Positions 6,211-12,089 of a DNA stretch of 12,227 nt are shown here, in pieces. Under the pieces are notes generated by a model, which ran no database searches, was not told the DNA's origin, and was given only the letters and a program-made list of their open reading frames with translations. The DNA is from an uncultured Clostridia bacterium. Lineage in GTDB: Bacteria > Bacillota_A > Clostridia > Oscillospirales > Acutalibacteraceae. A program made the position numbers and the translations under genes. The DNA is taken from contig CALWIE010000054.1 of the NCBI GenBank assembly GCA_944380625.1, forward strand, positions 1 to 12,227. Direction: 5' to 3'. Position 1 is the stretch's first letter, and each line of letters opens with the position of its first letter.

Positions 6211-8205
6211 ATGGAACCCATCGCTTTGGACCTGTTTACCCAATACAAGTTCCTCTCCGGGCTGCGCCGGGGCCCCCAGGGGGGCCTGGCCTTTTTGGCC
6301 GCCCAGGCGGACCCGGAGGAAAATACCTACCGCCGGGACCTGTGGCTTGCGCCCCAGGAGGGGGAGGCCTTCCCCCTGACCACAGACGGCAAAACCGGCG
6401 GCTTTTTGTGGGACGGCCCCCACACCCTGCTGTTCCAGTCCAGCCGGGACCCGGAGCAGAAAAAGCGCCAAGAGGCCGAGGAGGACTACACCGCCTTTTA
6501 CCGCCTGGACACCCGGGGGGGCGAGGCGAAGAAGGCCTTTTCCGTGCCCCTGTCCGCCTCCCTGGCGGAAAAGGTGGGCGAGGGGGTGTACCTGCTCTCG
6601 GTAAACTGGGACCTGCGCTTTTCCAAGGCCTACGCCTTAAGGGGCAAGGCCAAGGAGGAGCTCCTCCGGGAGAAAAAGGAGGAGCGGGACTACCAGGTGC
6701 TGGACGAGCTGCCCTTTTATTTCAACGGCGCGGGCTACGTGAACAAGCGCCGCACCGCCCTGTTCCTCTTTGAGGAGGAGGGGGAAAAGCTCACCCGCCT
6801 CACCCGGGAGGCCTTCGACGTGGGCTCCGCCCACCTGAGCCCCGACGGGAAAAAGCTCCTTTACACCGGCCACGCCTTCACCACAAAGCGCAAGGACAAA
6901 AGCGGCGTGTACGTCTACGACCTGGAGACCGGCTCCACCGCCCAGCTGCTGCCGCCCCGGGTATACAGCCTCTACGACGCCCTGTGGTGGGGGGAGAAAA
7001 TCCTCCTTCTGGCCACGGACCAAAAGCGCTACGGCGTAAACGAGAACGCCCAGTTCTACACCCTGGACCCCCGCACCGGGGAGGTAGCCCTGCTGGCCCC
7101 CTATGAGGAGGCCGTGGGCTCCTCGGTGGGCAGCGACTGCCGCCTGGGCGGCGGCCGGGAGTGGGTGGTTCAGGAGGGGAAGCTCTATTTTACCGCCACC
7201 ATCCGCAACGCCTCTCAGGTGTTCTGCCTGGAGCAGGACGGGGCCATCCGCCCGGTGTATGCCCAAGAGGGGTCCGTGGACTGCATAGACGTGCAGGACG
7301 GCGTCCTCTACTTTGTGGGCATGCAGGACATGGGGCTCCAGGAGGTCTACGCCTGGGACGGGAAAGAACGGGCCCAGCTCACCTGCCTCAACGGGAAGGT
7401 CCTGGAGGGCAAATACGTGACCGCCCCCCAAAAACTCCCCTTTGAGAACGACGGGGTGGACCTGGACGGCTGGGTGCTCCTCCCCCGGGACTTCCGTCCG
7501 GAAAAGAGCTATCCCGCCATTTTGGACATCCACGGCGGCCCCAAGACCGTCTACGGGGAGGTCTTCTACCACGAGATGCAGTACTGGGCCAGCCTGGGCT
7601 ACTTTGTGTTCTTCTGCAACCCCCGGGGCGGCGACGGCCGGGGCAACGAGTTTGCCGACTTAAAGGGCAAGTACGGCACCATCGACTACAGCGACATCAT
7701 GGCCTTTACCGACCGGGTGCTGGAGCGCCATCCTCAGATCGACCCGGCCCGCCTCTACGTCACCGGGGGCAGCTACGGCGGCTTTATGACCAACTGGATC
7801 ATCGGCCACACCCACCGGTTCCGGGCGGCGGCCACCCAGCGGTCCATCGCCAACTGGGTGAGCTTCGGCTTCACCTCGGACATTGGCGAGACTTTCGGCC
7901 GGGACCAGATGGGCCTGGGGGCCCGGGGCAACGCCTGGAACAGCACGGAAAAGCTCTGGTTCCACTCCCCCTTGCAGTACCTGGACAGGGCCCAAACCCC
8001 CACCCTCATCATCCACAGCGACGAGGACTACCGCTGCCCCCTGTCCGAGGGCTACCAGGTCTACGCCGCCTTGGCCCAACGGGGGGTGGAGGCCCGCATG
8101 GTCATCTTCCACGGGGAAAACCACGAGCTCTCCCGCTCCGGCAAGCCCCGCCACCGGATCCGCCGCTTGAAGGAGATCACCGGCTGGTTTGAAAAGCACG
8201 CGTAA
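6211..8205 (+). CDS. S9 family serine peptidase (prolyl oligopeptidase / acylaminoacyl-peptidase type)
   Basis: This is a 664-residue cytoplasmic peptidase with no signal peptide. Residues ~1-410 form the predicted beta-propeller gate of the S9 family (repeats such as LSPDGKKLLYTG and VYVYDLETG). Residues ~420-664 form the alpha/beta-hydrolase domain, with oxyanion-region HGGP (441-444), NPRG (from 470), nucleophile Ser521 in GGSYGG, Asp606 in HSDEDYRCP and His638 in HGENHE. The triad is complete, so it should be active. The family cleaves short peptides or removes N-acyl amino acids from them; the propeller excludes folded proteins. The ATG is preceded by AAAGGATG at normal distance. An upstream ATG at 6201 is out of frame. 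It is a single-gene unit with its own promoter and terminator, divergent from the GntR operon. Substrate preference cannot be read. Confidence 0.93.
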   Translation: MEPIALDLFTQYKFLSGLRRGPQGGLAFLAAQADPEENTYRRDLWLAPQEGEAFPLTTDGKTGGFLWDGPHTLLFQSSRDPEQKKRQEAEEDYTAFYRLDTRGGEAKKAFSVPLSASLAEKVGEGVYLLSVNWDLRFSKAYALRGKAKEELLREKKEERDYQVLDELPFYFNGAGYVNKRRTALFLFEEEGEKLTRLTREAFDVGSAHLSPDGKKLLYTGHAFTTKRKDKSGVYVYDLETGSTAQLLPPRVYSLYDALWWGEKILLLATDQKRYGVNENAQFYTLDPRTGEVALLAPYEEAVGSSVGSDCRLGGGREWVVQEGKLYFTATIRNASQVFCLEQDGAIRPVYAQEGSVDCIDVQDGVLYFVGMQDMGLQEVYAWDGKERAQLTCLNGKVLEGKYVTAPQKLPFENDGVDLDGWVLLPRDFRPEKSYPAILDIHGGPKTVYGEVFYHEMQYWASLGYFVFFCNPRGGDGRGNEFADLKGKYGTIDYSDIMAFTDRVLERHPQIDPARLYVTGGSYGGFMTNWIIGHTHRFRAAATQRSIANWVSFGFTSDIGETFGRDQMGLGARGNAWNSTEKLWFHSPLQYLDRAQTPTLIIHSDEDYRCPLSEGYQVYAALAQRGVEARMVIFHGENHELSRSGKPRHRIRRLKEITGWFEKHA

Positions 8206-8213
8206 CCCCCGTA

Positions 8214-8245
8214 AAAAAGCCCCTGGCCCAGGCCGGGGGCTTTTT
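8214..8245 (+). terminator. intrinsic terminator of the S9 peptidase gene
   Basis: AAAAAGCCCC (8214-8223) pairs with GGGGCTTTTT (8236-8245), with extra GG/CC pairs inside, and ends in a T tract, 9 nt after the stop codon. A second hairpin (GCGGCC 8250-8255 with GGCCGC 8261-8266) follows at once but lacks a T tract. Confidence 0.9.
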
Positions 8246-8327
8246 GCAGGCGGCCCTTTTGGCCGCTGTACTAAGGGGCCTCCCGCTCTCATATGTATAA
8301 AACACATTGGAAGCGAGGGGTTGCCAT

Positions 8328-8582
8328 ATGTCCAACCATGTGATCGACAACCGGGCCACCCGGCTTGGGGAGTACATTGTGGAAAACAAGGCCACGGTGC
8401 GCCGGGCCGCCAAGCAGTTCGGGGTCAGCAAGAGCACCGTGCACAAGGACGTCTCCCAGCGGCTGAAATACCTGGACAGCGGCCTCTACCGGGACGTAAA
8501 GCGCATCCTGGCGGTGAATAAGGCCCAGCGCCACATCCGGGGAGGCCTTGCTACCAAGAAAAAGTACGAGGCTCTAAAATAG
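8328..8582 (+). CDS. spoIIID: sporulation transcriptional regulator SpoIIID
   Basis: This 84-residue DNA-binding protein closely follows the SpoIIID pattern: RLGEYIVENKATVRRAAKQF, then FGVSKSTVHKDV as the helix-turn-helix (about residues 23-43), and a basic C-terminal region with RHIRGGLATKKKY. In spore formers SpoIIID acts in the mother cell, activating and repressing genes of the sigma-E regulon before sigma-K. The ATG at 8328 is chosen because GAGGGG lies 7 nt upstream; a TTG at 8307 would add seven residues but has no ribosome site. An AT-rich stretch at about 8290-8306 (CATATGTATAAAA) presumably holds the promoter; I cannot decide between sigma-E and sigma-A types. The opposing gene is SpoIIQ-like, so the pair forms a sporulation locus. 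Confidence 0.95.
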   Translation: MSNHVIDNRATRLGEYIVENKATVRRAAKQFGVSKSTVHKDVSQRLKYLDSGLYRDVKRILAVNKAQRHIRGGLATKKKYEALK

Positions 8583-8586
8583 CGAA

Positions 8587-8620
8587 AAGCCCGCCGCTGG
8601 CCTTTCCCCGCGGCGGGCTT
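8587..8620. terminator. bidirectional terminator between spoIIID and the M23 gene
   Basis: An 11-bp stem, AAGCCCGCCGC (8587-8597) with GCGGCGGGCTT (8610-8620), encloses a 12-nt loop. It is followed by GCTTTT on the plus strand and TTCGCT on the minus strand. It lies in the 47-nt gap between two convergent stop codons and can serve both genes, better on the plus strand. Confidence 0.85.
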
Positions 8621-8629
8621 GCTTTTCTG

Positions 8630-9436
8630 TCAAAGGGTCCCCTCCAGGACGGCCTGGGGATCCAGGGCGGCCCCGTCCCGGCGGACCTCCAGGTGGAGGT
8701 GGGGATCCTCCGCGGCCTCGAAGGGCACCGCCGTCACCACGCCGATCTGCTGCCCCATGGAGACCACCTCCCCCGGCTGGACCAGGAAGTTCTCCCCCAC
8801 GCCGCAGTAGTAAAACAGATAGTCCCCGTGCTCCACCAGCACCACGTTCCCCAACATGCTGTCCGCGTAGGTCTCCTTGACCAGGCCGTTGGCACAGGCC
8901 AGCACCGGCTCCTCCTCCTGGGCGGAGATGTCCAGCCCCGTGTGGATGCGCCAGTCCTTCATGGTTTCCGAGTACACCGGCGCGCCGGCGCTGTAGGCCT
9001 TTGCCGCCTCCCCGCTCTGCAGGGGCCAGACCATCTCCCCGCTGATCTCATAGAGGGGCGCCGTGGCCGGGACCTGGGCGGCAGGCTCCGAGGCGCTCTC
9101 CGGGGGCGCCTGCTCCGGCTCCTCCTCTACCGGGCGGGAGGCCTCCTCCCTCTGGGGAGTGGGAGTGGCCCGGGGCGCCTCGGGATCCTCCCGGTCTCTG
9201 TTTTCCCCATCCTCCCGGGCGGGGGTGGGTTCCGGCTGGGCGTCCGTCTCCTGCCCCTGGCGGACCTCTTCCTCCTGCTGCTCTAACAGGGAGGTCTCCT
9301 CCTCCGGCTGGAGGTAGCTGTTTACGGAATCGTACGTGCTCCAAGCGGCGATGCCCACGGCCGCCAGGCACACGGCCAACGCCACATAAAACCCGTTTTT
9401 CCGGGACTTTCCCTCTGTAAAACGCTTTGCGCTCAT
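8630..9436 (-). CDS. spoIIQ: SpoIIQ-like M23/LytM domain membrane protein
   Basis: This 268-residue protein has a short basic cytoplasmic tail, one membrane segment at about 15-35 (GFYVALAVCLAAVGIAAWS), an acidic, proline-rich spacer at ~44-125 and a LytM/M23 domain at ~140-262. The zinc and catalytic residues are intact: His165 and Asp169 (HTGLD), His246 and His248 (HLHLE). In Clostridia the SpoIIQ protein of the forespore membrane pairs with SpoIIIAH across the intermembrane space during engulfment, and many clostridial forms keep the zinc site that Bacillus SpoIIQ lost. Size, topology, adjacency to spoIIID and a sigma-F-like promoter all fit. The ATG has AAGGAAGG 7 nt upstream. An ordinary M23 wall endopeptidase remains possible, since the LytM domain alone does not separate the two. 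Confidence 0.78.
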   Translation of the reverse strand: MSAKRFTEGKSRKNGFYVALAVCLAAVGIAAWSTYDSVNSYLQPEEETSLLEQQEEEVRQGQETDAQPEPTPAREDGENRDREDPEAPRATPTPQREEASRPVEEEPEQAPPESASEPAAQVPATAPLYEISGEMVWPLQSGEAAKAYSAGAPVYSETMKDWRIHTGLDISAQEEEPVLACANGLVKETYADSMLGNVVLVEHGDYLFYYCGVGENFLVQPGEVVSMGQQIGVVTAVPFEAAEDPHLHLEVRRDGAALDPQAVLEGTL

Positions 9437-9473
9437 GGTTTTTCCTTCCTTTCAGGTCAGAATAGGCTATTGC

Positions 9474-9503
9474 TATTCTGGGCCTGCCGGCGCCGGTTTA
9501 TAC
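9474..9503 (-). promoter_or_regulatory. candidate sigma-F type (forespore) promoter of the SpoIIQ-like gene
   Basis: On the minus strand GTATA (9499-9503) matches the sigma-F -35 GywTA. Exactly 15 bp later GCCCAGAATA (9474-9483) matches the -10 GGnrAnAnTw except at two positions. The leader to the ATG would be about 30 nt. There is no sigma-A pair in this interval, and spoIIQ is a sigma-F target in Bacillus. Confidence 0.5.
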
Positions 9504-9509
9504 AGCGGC

Positions 9510-9548
9510 AAAAAAGGAAAAGGACCGGAAGATCGCTTCCGGCCCCTT
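9510..9548 (-). terminator. intrinsic terminator upstream of the SpoIIQ-like gene
   Basis: CCGGAAG (minus strand, 9536-9542) pairs with CTTCCGG (9525-9531) around a 4-nt loop, extended by an outer AAGG/CCTT stem across a bulge. On the minus strand TTTTCCTTTTTT follows. The plus strand has only CCCTTT after the stem, so the minus direction is much the better terminator. Confidence 0.75.
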
Positions 9549-9627
9549 CCCTTTAGCTTGAGGGGTATTATTGAGGAGGGTAGAACATGTATCTCAAGAA
9601 AAGGTGCGGTCCAATTCTTTTGAGTAC
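9510..9627 (-). ncRNA. candidate small RNA with C-rich anti-Shine-Dalgarno seed
   Basis: A minus-strand unit of about 118 nt starts after TATAAT (9634-9639) and ends at a strong intrinsic terminator. It has a 5' hairpin (CTCAAAAG 9617-9624 with CTTTTCTTGAG 9593-9603, one 3-nt bulge), then an open region with two C-rich runs, ACCCTCCTC (9573-9581) and CCCCTC (9560-9565), then the terminator. Hairpin, C-rich seed and terminator is the layout of Gram-positive regulatory RNAs that cover ribosome sites. The -35 is weak. It could instead be an attenuated leader of the SpoIIQ-like gene downstream. Confidence 0.45.
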
Positions 9628-9633
9628 GCCTTT

Positions 9634-9639
9634 ATTATA
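9634..9639 (-). promoter_or_regulatory. -10 box of the candidate small RNA
   Basis: A perfect TATAAT lies on the minus strand in an otherwise gene-free 387-bp interval. At the expected spacing the -35 position reads AACAAC or TAACAA, which is poor, so promoter strength is uncertain. Confidence 0.45.
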
Positions 9640-9750
9640 CCGGAAAATCCCGGAGAGTTGTTACGGCGCTGTGAATAAACATTGAAGATTTTCTTCCCAT
9701 TTTGTGAATTTTAAAAATGCCCCCCGCCCCGGGGAAAAACCCCCCTTTCG

Positions 9751-9764
9751 CAAACAAACGTTTT
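9751..9764. promoter_or_regulatory. LexA box over the lexA promoter
   Basis: The 14-mer CAAACAAACGTTTT matches the Gram-positive LexA consensus CGAACRNRYGTTYC at 12 of 14 positions: the central RNRY and GTTY are intact and only the second and last bases differ. It overlaps the -35 box by 2 bp, so bound LexA would block its own transcription. A further AAAC (9768-9771) extends the dyad to a triple AAAC/GTTT/AAAC pattern. Confidence 0.8.
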
Positions 9765-9791
9765 GCCAAACGGCCCGATGTGTGCTATACT
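9763..9791 (+). promoter_or_regulatory. lexA promoter
   Basis: TTGCCA (9763-9768) and TATACT (9786-9791) are 17 bp apart, with TGC directly before the -10 box as an extended -10. It lies 33 nt before the first lexA ATG. Confidence 0.8.
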
Positions 9792-9823
9792 AAAATCCAG
9801 AAGATTCTCAGAGAAAGCGGGGC

Positions 9824-10414
9824 ATGGATATGGGGCACTTGACACAGAGCCAGCAAAAAGTCTACGATTTCCTGCGCAAAGAGGCGGGCAAGGGAGTACC
9901 TCCCACTGTTCGGGAGATCTGCGCCGCCACGGGGCTGCGGTCCACTTCCACCGTCCACGCCCACTTGAAAACCCTGGAGCGCCTGGGCTACATCCGCCGG
10001 GAGGCGGGCCTCAACCGCTCCATCCACATCGAGGGGGAGACCCCCTCCGCCCAGGTGCCCATCCTGGGGAAGGTCACTGCGGGCATGCCTATCCTGGCGG
10101 TGGAGGACATCGAGGGCTACATCCCCTTCCCCCTCAAGGAGGGGCGGGAGCTCTTTGCCCTCCACGTGAGCGGCCTGAGCATGCGGGACGCGGGGATCCT
10201 GGACGGGGACTACGTCATCGCCGAACAGGCCTCCACAGCCAGCGACGGGGAGATCGTAGTGGCCCTGATCGACGACGAAGCCACCGTCAAGCGCCTGTTC
10301 CGGGAGGAAGGCCGGGTGCGCCTTCAGCCGGAAAACCCGGATTTCGAGCCCATCTACACCGACCACGTGGCCATTTTGGGCAAGGTGGTAGCCGTCATCC
10401 GCTACTACCCGTGA
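9824..10414 (+). CDS. lexA: SOS response repressor LexA
   Basis: This is a 196-residue LexA. Residues 1-65 form the winged helix DNA-binding domain (LTQSQQKVYDFL; TVREICAATGLRSTSTVHAH). The cleavage bond is Ala86-Gly87 in VTAGMP. The catalytic dyad is Ser119 (SGLSM) and Lys156 (ATVKRL). RecA filaments on single-stranded DNA trigger self-cleavage at Ala-Gly and so derepress the SOS regulon. The LexA box at 9751-9764 shows autoregulation. The first ATG (9824) has GCGGGG almost touching it; an in-frame ATG at 9830 is better spaced and would shorten the protein by two residues. No intrinsic terminator follows: the small GC hairpin at 10420-10432 has no T tract, so the transcript may run into the repeats beyond. 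Length and motifs are all standard. Confidence 0.97.
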   Translation: MDMGHLTQSQQKVYDFLRKEAGKGVPPTVREICAATGLRSTSTVHAHLKTLERLGYIRREAGLNRSIHIEGETPSAQVPILGKVTAGMPILAVEDIEGYIPFPLKEGRELFALHVSGLSMRDAGILDGDYVIAEQASTASDGEIVVALIDDEATVKRLFREEGRVRLQPENPDFEPIYTDHVAILGKVVAVIRYYP

Positions 10415-10448
10415 CCGCGGGGGCTGCGCCCCGGGCATGACGCGCCGT

Positions 10449-10524
10449 CGCTTGCTACGCTCCGCTCTCTACAGCGGGTGGATAGATCGGTGGCGCGGTT
10501 TTTACTTTTTCTGCAAAACGGCAG
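10449..10524. repeat. intergenic repeat, copy A (short)
   Basis: This copy is about 75 bp and contains GCTCTCTACAGCGGG, GGCGCGGTTTTT and AACGGCAG. It matches copy B at an offset of 107-106 bp and ends at AACGGCAG, lacking the 3' half found in the other copies. No coding frame is conserved between copies. Confidence 0.8.
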
Positions 10525-10554
10525 GCGCGTGGCCGCGGGGGACGAGTCGCGTAG

Positions 10555-10672
10555 TCGCTCGCTACGCCCCGCTCTCTACAGCGGGCGGATAAAACGATGG
10601 CGCGGTTTTTGCCTTTCTGAAAAACGGCAGTCACCTACCCGTCGCGAACGCGAGGGTGCTACTCACACAGCG
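10555..10672. repeat. intergenic repeat, copy B
   Basis: This copy is about 118 bp and shares the GCTCTCTACAGCGGG to AACGGCAG half with copy A. The 3' half, with CACCTACCC, TCGCGAACGCGAG and ACACAG, is shared with copies C and D. A GCGGGC/GCCCGC hairpin (10672-10688) abuts it. Together copies A and B fill most of the 316-bp gap between lexA and ychF, in which I see no gene. Confidence 0.8.
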
Positions 10673-10730
10673 CGGGCGCTAAGCCCGCCGCCCAGAGCGC
10701 GGCTTGTCCTGCGGGGTCACCCGCCGCGGG

Positions 10731-11825
10731 CTAAACGTTAAAGCGGAACAGGACGATGTCCCCGTCCTGCATGACGTAATCCTTGCCCTCCGAGCGCACC
10801 AGGCCCCTCTCCTTGGCGGCGGCCATGGTGCCGCACTCCATCAGCTCGTCAAAGCCGATGACCTCTGCCCGGATGAAGCCCCGCTCGAAGTCCGAGTGGA
10901 TCTTTCCGGCCGCCTGGGGGGCCTTGGTGCCCTTCTTGATGGTCCAGGCCCGGACCTCGGGCTTGCCGGCGGTCAGGTAAGAGATCAGCCCCAACAGGCT
11001 GTAACAGGCGTTGATGAGCCGGTCGAGGCCGGACTCCTCCAGGCCCATGTCAGAGAGGAACAGCTCCTTCTCCTCGGGCTCCATACCGGAGATCTCCGCC
11101 TCGATCTCAGCGCAGATGGGCAGCACCGCGGCGTGCTCCGCCTGGGCAAACTCCCGCACCACCTGGAAATACTTGTTGTTCTCCACCCCGCCCCGGAAGT
11201 CGTCCTCGCTCATGTTGGCGGCGAAGATGATGGGCTTGTTGGTCAGCAAACTCACCGTGGAGAGGATCTCCGCCTCCTCCTCGGTGCAGTCCACGCTGCG
11301 GGCGGACTTGCCGCTCTCCAGGGCCCCGTAGACCCGCTCCAAAAAGTCCAGCTCCGACTGATACTTCTTGTCGGCCTTGAGCATCTTTTTGGTCTTGTCG
11401 ATGCGGCGCTCCAGCACCTCCATGTCCGAAAGGATCAGCTCCAGGTCGATGGTCTCGATGTCCCGCCGGGGGTCGATGCTGCCCTCCACATGGACGATGT
11501 CGTCGTTTTCAAAACACCGCACCACGTGGACAATGGCGTCCACCTCCCGAATGTTGGAGAGGAACTTGTTGCCCAGGCCCTCCCCCTTGGAGGCGCCCTT
11601 CACCAGGCCGGCGATGTCCACAAACTCAATGGTGGCGGGGGTGAATTTTTCCGGCTGGTACATCTCGGCCAGCTTGTCCAGGCGCTTGTCGGGCACGGCC
11701 ACCACCCCCACGTTGGGCTCAATGGTGCAAAACGGATAGTTGGCCGACTGGGCCCCGGCGTTGGTGATGGCGTTAAACAGGGTGCTCTTGCCCACGTTGG
11801 GCAGCCCTACGATTCCTAATTTCAT
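10731..11825 (-). CDS. ychF: redox-regulated ATPase YchF (Obg-like, OLA1 family)
   Basis: This 364-residue P-loop protein has the usual YchF length. G1 is GLPNVGKS (7-14) and G3 is DIAG (70-73). The G4 position reads NMSE (204-207) instead of NKxD, which explains why this family prefers ATP to GTP. Residues ~130-190 form the coiled-coil insert ([13 protein letters not shown]), and ~280-362 the TGS domain ending in [13 protein letters not shown]. YchF binds ribosomes and ribosomal particles and is linked to stress and redox responses. The ATG has AAGGAG about 12 nt upstream, rather far. No promoter is visible between it and repeat copy C, which begins 24 bp upstream of the ATG, so its transcript probably starts within or beyond the repeats. 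No intrinsic terminator is visible after the TAG at 10731-10733. Confidence 0.97.
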   Translation of the reverse strand: MKLGIVGLPNVGKSTLFNAITNAGAQSANYPFCTIEPNVGVVAVPDKRLDKLAEMYQPEKFTPATIEFVDIAGLVKGASKGEGLGNKFLSNIREVDAIVHVVRCFENDDIVHVEGSIDPRRDIETIDLELILSDMEVLERRIDKTKKMLKADKKYQSELDFLERVYGALESGKSARSVDCTEEEAEILSTVSLLTNKPIIFAANMSEDDFRGGVENNKYFQVVREFAQAEHAAVLPICAEIEAEISGMEPEEKELFLSDMGLEESGLDRLINACYSLLGLISYLTAGKPEVRAWTIKKGTKAPQAAGKIHSDFERGFIRAEVIGFDELMECGTMAAAKERGLVRSEGKDYVMQDGDIVLFRFNV

Positions 11826-11848
11826 GATTTATTACATCTCCTTCTCAT

Positions 11849-11987
11849 CGCTCGCTGCGCTCCGCTCTCTACAGTGGGTGGTTAGAGCAGCGGCGCGGTT
11901 GTTGCCTTTTTTGCAAAGCGGCAGCTGCCTACCCCTCGCGAACGCGAGCTTGCGGCCTACACAGCCCGAACGCAAGCGAGCGAGTCT
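11849..11987. repeat. intergenic repeat, copy C
   Basis: This full-length copy of about 139 bp abuts the leader of ychF. Bases 11892-11987 are identical to 12132-12227 (96 of 96). It holds two hairpins: CTCGCG/CGCGAG (11935-11948) and GCTTGCG (11948-11954) with CGCAAGC (11971-11977). Confidence 0.9.
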
Positions 11988-12001
11988 CGCCTACCGGCTC
12001 G

Positions 12002-12089
12002 GGTGCTGTCTGCCAGTGGCAGACGTTCAGCACCGGCCGGAGTGGCAACGGAGACCGGTGCTGGACGGTGCCCACCGGGCACCAGCACC
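12002..12089. repeat. inverted pair of homologous hairpins (REP doublet-like)
   Basis: Hairpin 1 (12002-12034) has an outer stem GGTGCTG/CAGCACC, inner stem TCTGCC/GGCAGA, loop AGT and 3' bulge CGTT. Hairpin 2 (12057-12089), read on the minus strand, has the same outer stem, inner stem GTGCCC/GGGCAC, loop GGT and bulge CGTC. The two are 33 nt each, 22 nt apart, in opposite orientation. A third stem, GCACCGG (12030-12036) with CCGGTGC (12055-12061), would compete with both. Confidence 0.75.

Noticed and set aside
9593..9627. T-box leader, because TTGGACCGCACC resembles the T-box TGGNACCGCG motif
   Set aside because: The spacing differs, the motif is at the 5' end instead of in an antiterminator, and the leader is too short for a Stem I.
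9587..9685. Plus-strand 32-codon frame (MYLKKRCGPILL...) with GAGGAGGG six bases upstream
   Set aside because: The ribosome site is good but there is no plus-strand promoter or matching protein family, and the same GAGGAGGG is the complement of the C-rich seed in the better supported minus-strand RNA unit. It cannot be excluded.
9721..9749. Terminator hairpin CCCCG-CCC-CGGGG before lexA
   Set aside because: The stem is only 5 bp with a 3-nt loop, no gene ends into it, and the flanking A and C runs make it poor in both directions.
10682..10732. Terminator for ychF from AGCCCGC/GCGGGCT
   Set aside because: The loop is over 35 nt and there is no T tract on the minus strand.
10704..11819. 371-codon plus-strand frame opposite ychF
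   Set aside because: It is antisense to a fully conserved YchF; long antisense frames are common in GC-rich genes. The same holds for the 512-codon frame over the MATE gene and the 311-codon frame over the S9 peptidase.
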